From Candidatus Cloacimonadota bacterium (GTDB lineage Bacteria; Cloacimonadota; Cloacimonadia; Cloacimonadales; Cloacimonadaceae): a stretch of DNA of 5,932 nucleotides. Positions 4,910 to 5,932 of this stretch are shown piece by piece. Under the pieces are notes generated by a model, which was not told the origin of the DNA, did not search any database, and saw only the letters and a list, made by a program, of their open reading frames with translations. The DNA lies in the NCBI GenBank assembly GCA_028703735.1, contig JAQVMI010000130.1, positions 1 through 5,932 of the forward strand. Direction: 5' to 3'. The position numbers and the translations under genes were made by a program. The first letter of the stretch is position 1. Every line of letters starts with the position of its first letter.

Positions 4910-5932
4910 AGCTCTTTTGCCTTTTGAAATTCTGAATTACTATTGTTTTTATTTGTGTTTTGCTTCAAGGGATCGAAGGTGGTGCGCATTTTGAATTCTG
5001 CCTTTTTACCATCGTTCCATTGAGATACGGGGCGCAGGTAACCCACAATGCGCGAGAATACTTCCGTATCTTTGTGGCAGATAGGGCAAATTGGTTGCTC
5101 TCCATCCAGATAGCCATGTTGGGAACAGATGCTGAAAGTGGGCGAAAAAGTGAAATAGGGCAGTCTATAGCTTCCACAAATGCTTTTCACCAAAGCCTTT
5201 ATACTATTTCCATGCTCTACACGTTCTCCCCCAAATACGTGCAAAACCGTTCCACCTGTGTATTTGGTTTGCAGCTCATCTTGCAAATCTAAAACCTCAA
5301 AAATATCATCCGAGAAATTAACCGGAAGCTGCGTACTATTAGTGTAGAAGGGCGTATCCGTTCCGCAATTGGCGCATTTGATCTCTGGAAAATGCTTTTT
5401 ATCCAAAAGTGCCAGCCTATAACTGGTGCCTTCTGCAGGGGTTGCTTCCAAATTGTAGTTGCAATGTGTTTCTTCCTGTATATCTATCAAGCGGTTACGC
5501 AAGTAATCCATTACCTTTAAAGCAAAATCCTTTCCTTCGGTTGTGCCCAGATTTTTACCCATAAAGTTTTCCATTGCTTCGTTCATACCTATGATGCCAA
5601 TGGTGGAAAAATGATTCTTCCAATATTGGTTAAATCTTTCGTATATGCTTTTAAGATAAAACTTTGTGTAAGGATACAAACCGCTTTTTGTGTATGTTTC
5701 CAAAACCTTGCGCTTAATTTCCAAGCTCTTTTTCGCCAGGATGAGGCGAGCTTCCAAAAGCTGATAGAATTCTTCCTCGGTTTCAGCTAAGTAGCCTATA
5801 CGCGGCAGATTTAGCGTTACTACTCCAATGGAACCGGTTAAAGGATTTGCTCCAAACAATCCTCCTCCCCTGGCTTCCAGTTTTCGGGTATCCAAACGCA
5901 ACCGGCAGCACATGCTTCGGGCATCATTAGGA
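4906..5932 (-). CDS. nrdD: Anaerobic ribonucleoside-triphosphate reductase, class III, large subunit (C-terminal part)
   Basis: This glycyl-radical enzyme reduces ribonucleoside triphosphates to deoxyribonucleoside triphosphates under anoxia. The window holds the last 341 residues; the N-terminus, including any ATP-cone, is beyond 5932. Seen, in order from the edge: SMCCRLRLD with a Cys pair that probably includes the thiyl-radical cysteine (inference), RGGGLFGANPLTGSIGV, LEATPAEGTSYR, TPFYTNSTQLPVNFSDD and YTGGTVLHVFGGER. Next is the C-terminal metal site SICSQHGYLDGEQPICPIC (about 5071-5133), and then IVGYLRPVSQWNDGKKAEF, whose glycine codon at 5041-5043 is the predicted radical site. A tail of about 25 residues rich in Asn, Lys and Ser follows the conserved end. 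The ATG at 5911-5913 (MCC) is internal; homology continues through it to the window edge. No frameshift or missing motif was seen. Confidence 0.95.
   Translation of the reverse strand, partial: PNDARSMCCRLRLDTRKLEARGGGLFGANPLTGSIGVVTLNLPRIGYLAETEEEFYQLLEARLILAKKSLEIKRKVLETYTKSGLYPYTKFYLKSIYERFNQYWKNHFSTIGIIGMNEAMENFMGKNLGTTEGKDFALKVMDYLRNRLIDIQEETHCNYNLEATPAEGTSYRLALLDKKHFPEIKCANCGTDTPFYTNSTQLPVNFSDDIFEVLDLQDELQTKYTGGTVLHVFGGERVEHGNSIKALVKSICGSYRLPYFTFSPTFSICSQHGYLDGEQPICPICHKDTEVFSRIVGYLRPVSQWNDGKKAEFKMRTTFDPLKQNTNKNNSNSEFQKAKEL

Noticed and set aside
4482..5292. Open frames of about 100 codons on the plus strand opposite nrdG and nrdD
   Set aside because: The minus-strand frames carry unmistakable NrdG and NrdD motifs; the plus-strand translations show no family features.
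5911..5913. ATG (MCC) as the start of nrdD
   Set aside because: The frame stays open to the window edge with conserved residues (PNDARS) before this Met, so the gene is simply cut by the window.

Overview
The window is chromosomal-looking DNA from an anaerobic bacterium. It carries an oxygen-sensitive class III ribonucleotide reductase system (NrdD and its radical-SAM activase) and a second radical-SAM enzyme. Base composition is moderately AT-rich. The mix of class III reductase, fused radical-SAM protein and pilin-like protein would suit an anaerobic lineage such as Cloacimonadota, but that placement is an impression and no marker here proves it. No rRNA, tRNA, CRISPR array, insertion sequence or phage gene was found.

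Layout, left half, plus strand. Positions 1-217 hold the 3' end of an alkyltransferase-like (MGMT/ATL family) gene in which Trp replaces the reactive Cys (PWWRIV). A 171-nt gap follows, with a weak possible promoter and an imperfect palindrome. Then come two genes of unknown role: a 136-residue protein with one membrane helix (389-799), and a 178-residue protein (885-1421) that looks like a type IV pilin or pseudopilin but lacks the usual cleavage motif and Glu5.

Layout, right half, minus strand, read from 5932 down to 1429. The order is nrdD (5' end outside the window), nrdG, an 832-residue radical-SAM protein that fuses the TIGR03960-type and TIGR03936/DUF2344-type modules, and a small Cys-containing zinc-ribbon-like protein. 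The first two junctions are both 4-base ATGA stop/start overlaps, and the last gap is 14 nt, so this is very probably one transcript whose promoter lies beyond position 5932. The two halves converge with only 7 nt between stop codons at 1422-1428.

How they work together: NrdG uses SAM and a [4Fe-4S] cluster to place a glycyl radical on NrdD, which then reduces ribonucleoside triphosphates to dNTPs without oxygen. The fused radical-SAM protein is translationally coupled to this pair but has no proven function. Whether it serves nucleotide metabolism or is a passenger is the main open question, and it is the best candidate in the window for undescribed biology.
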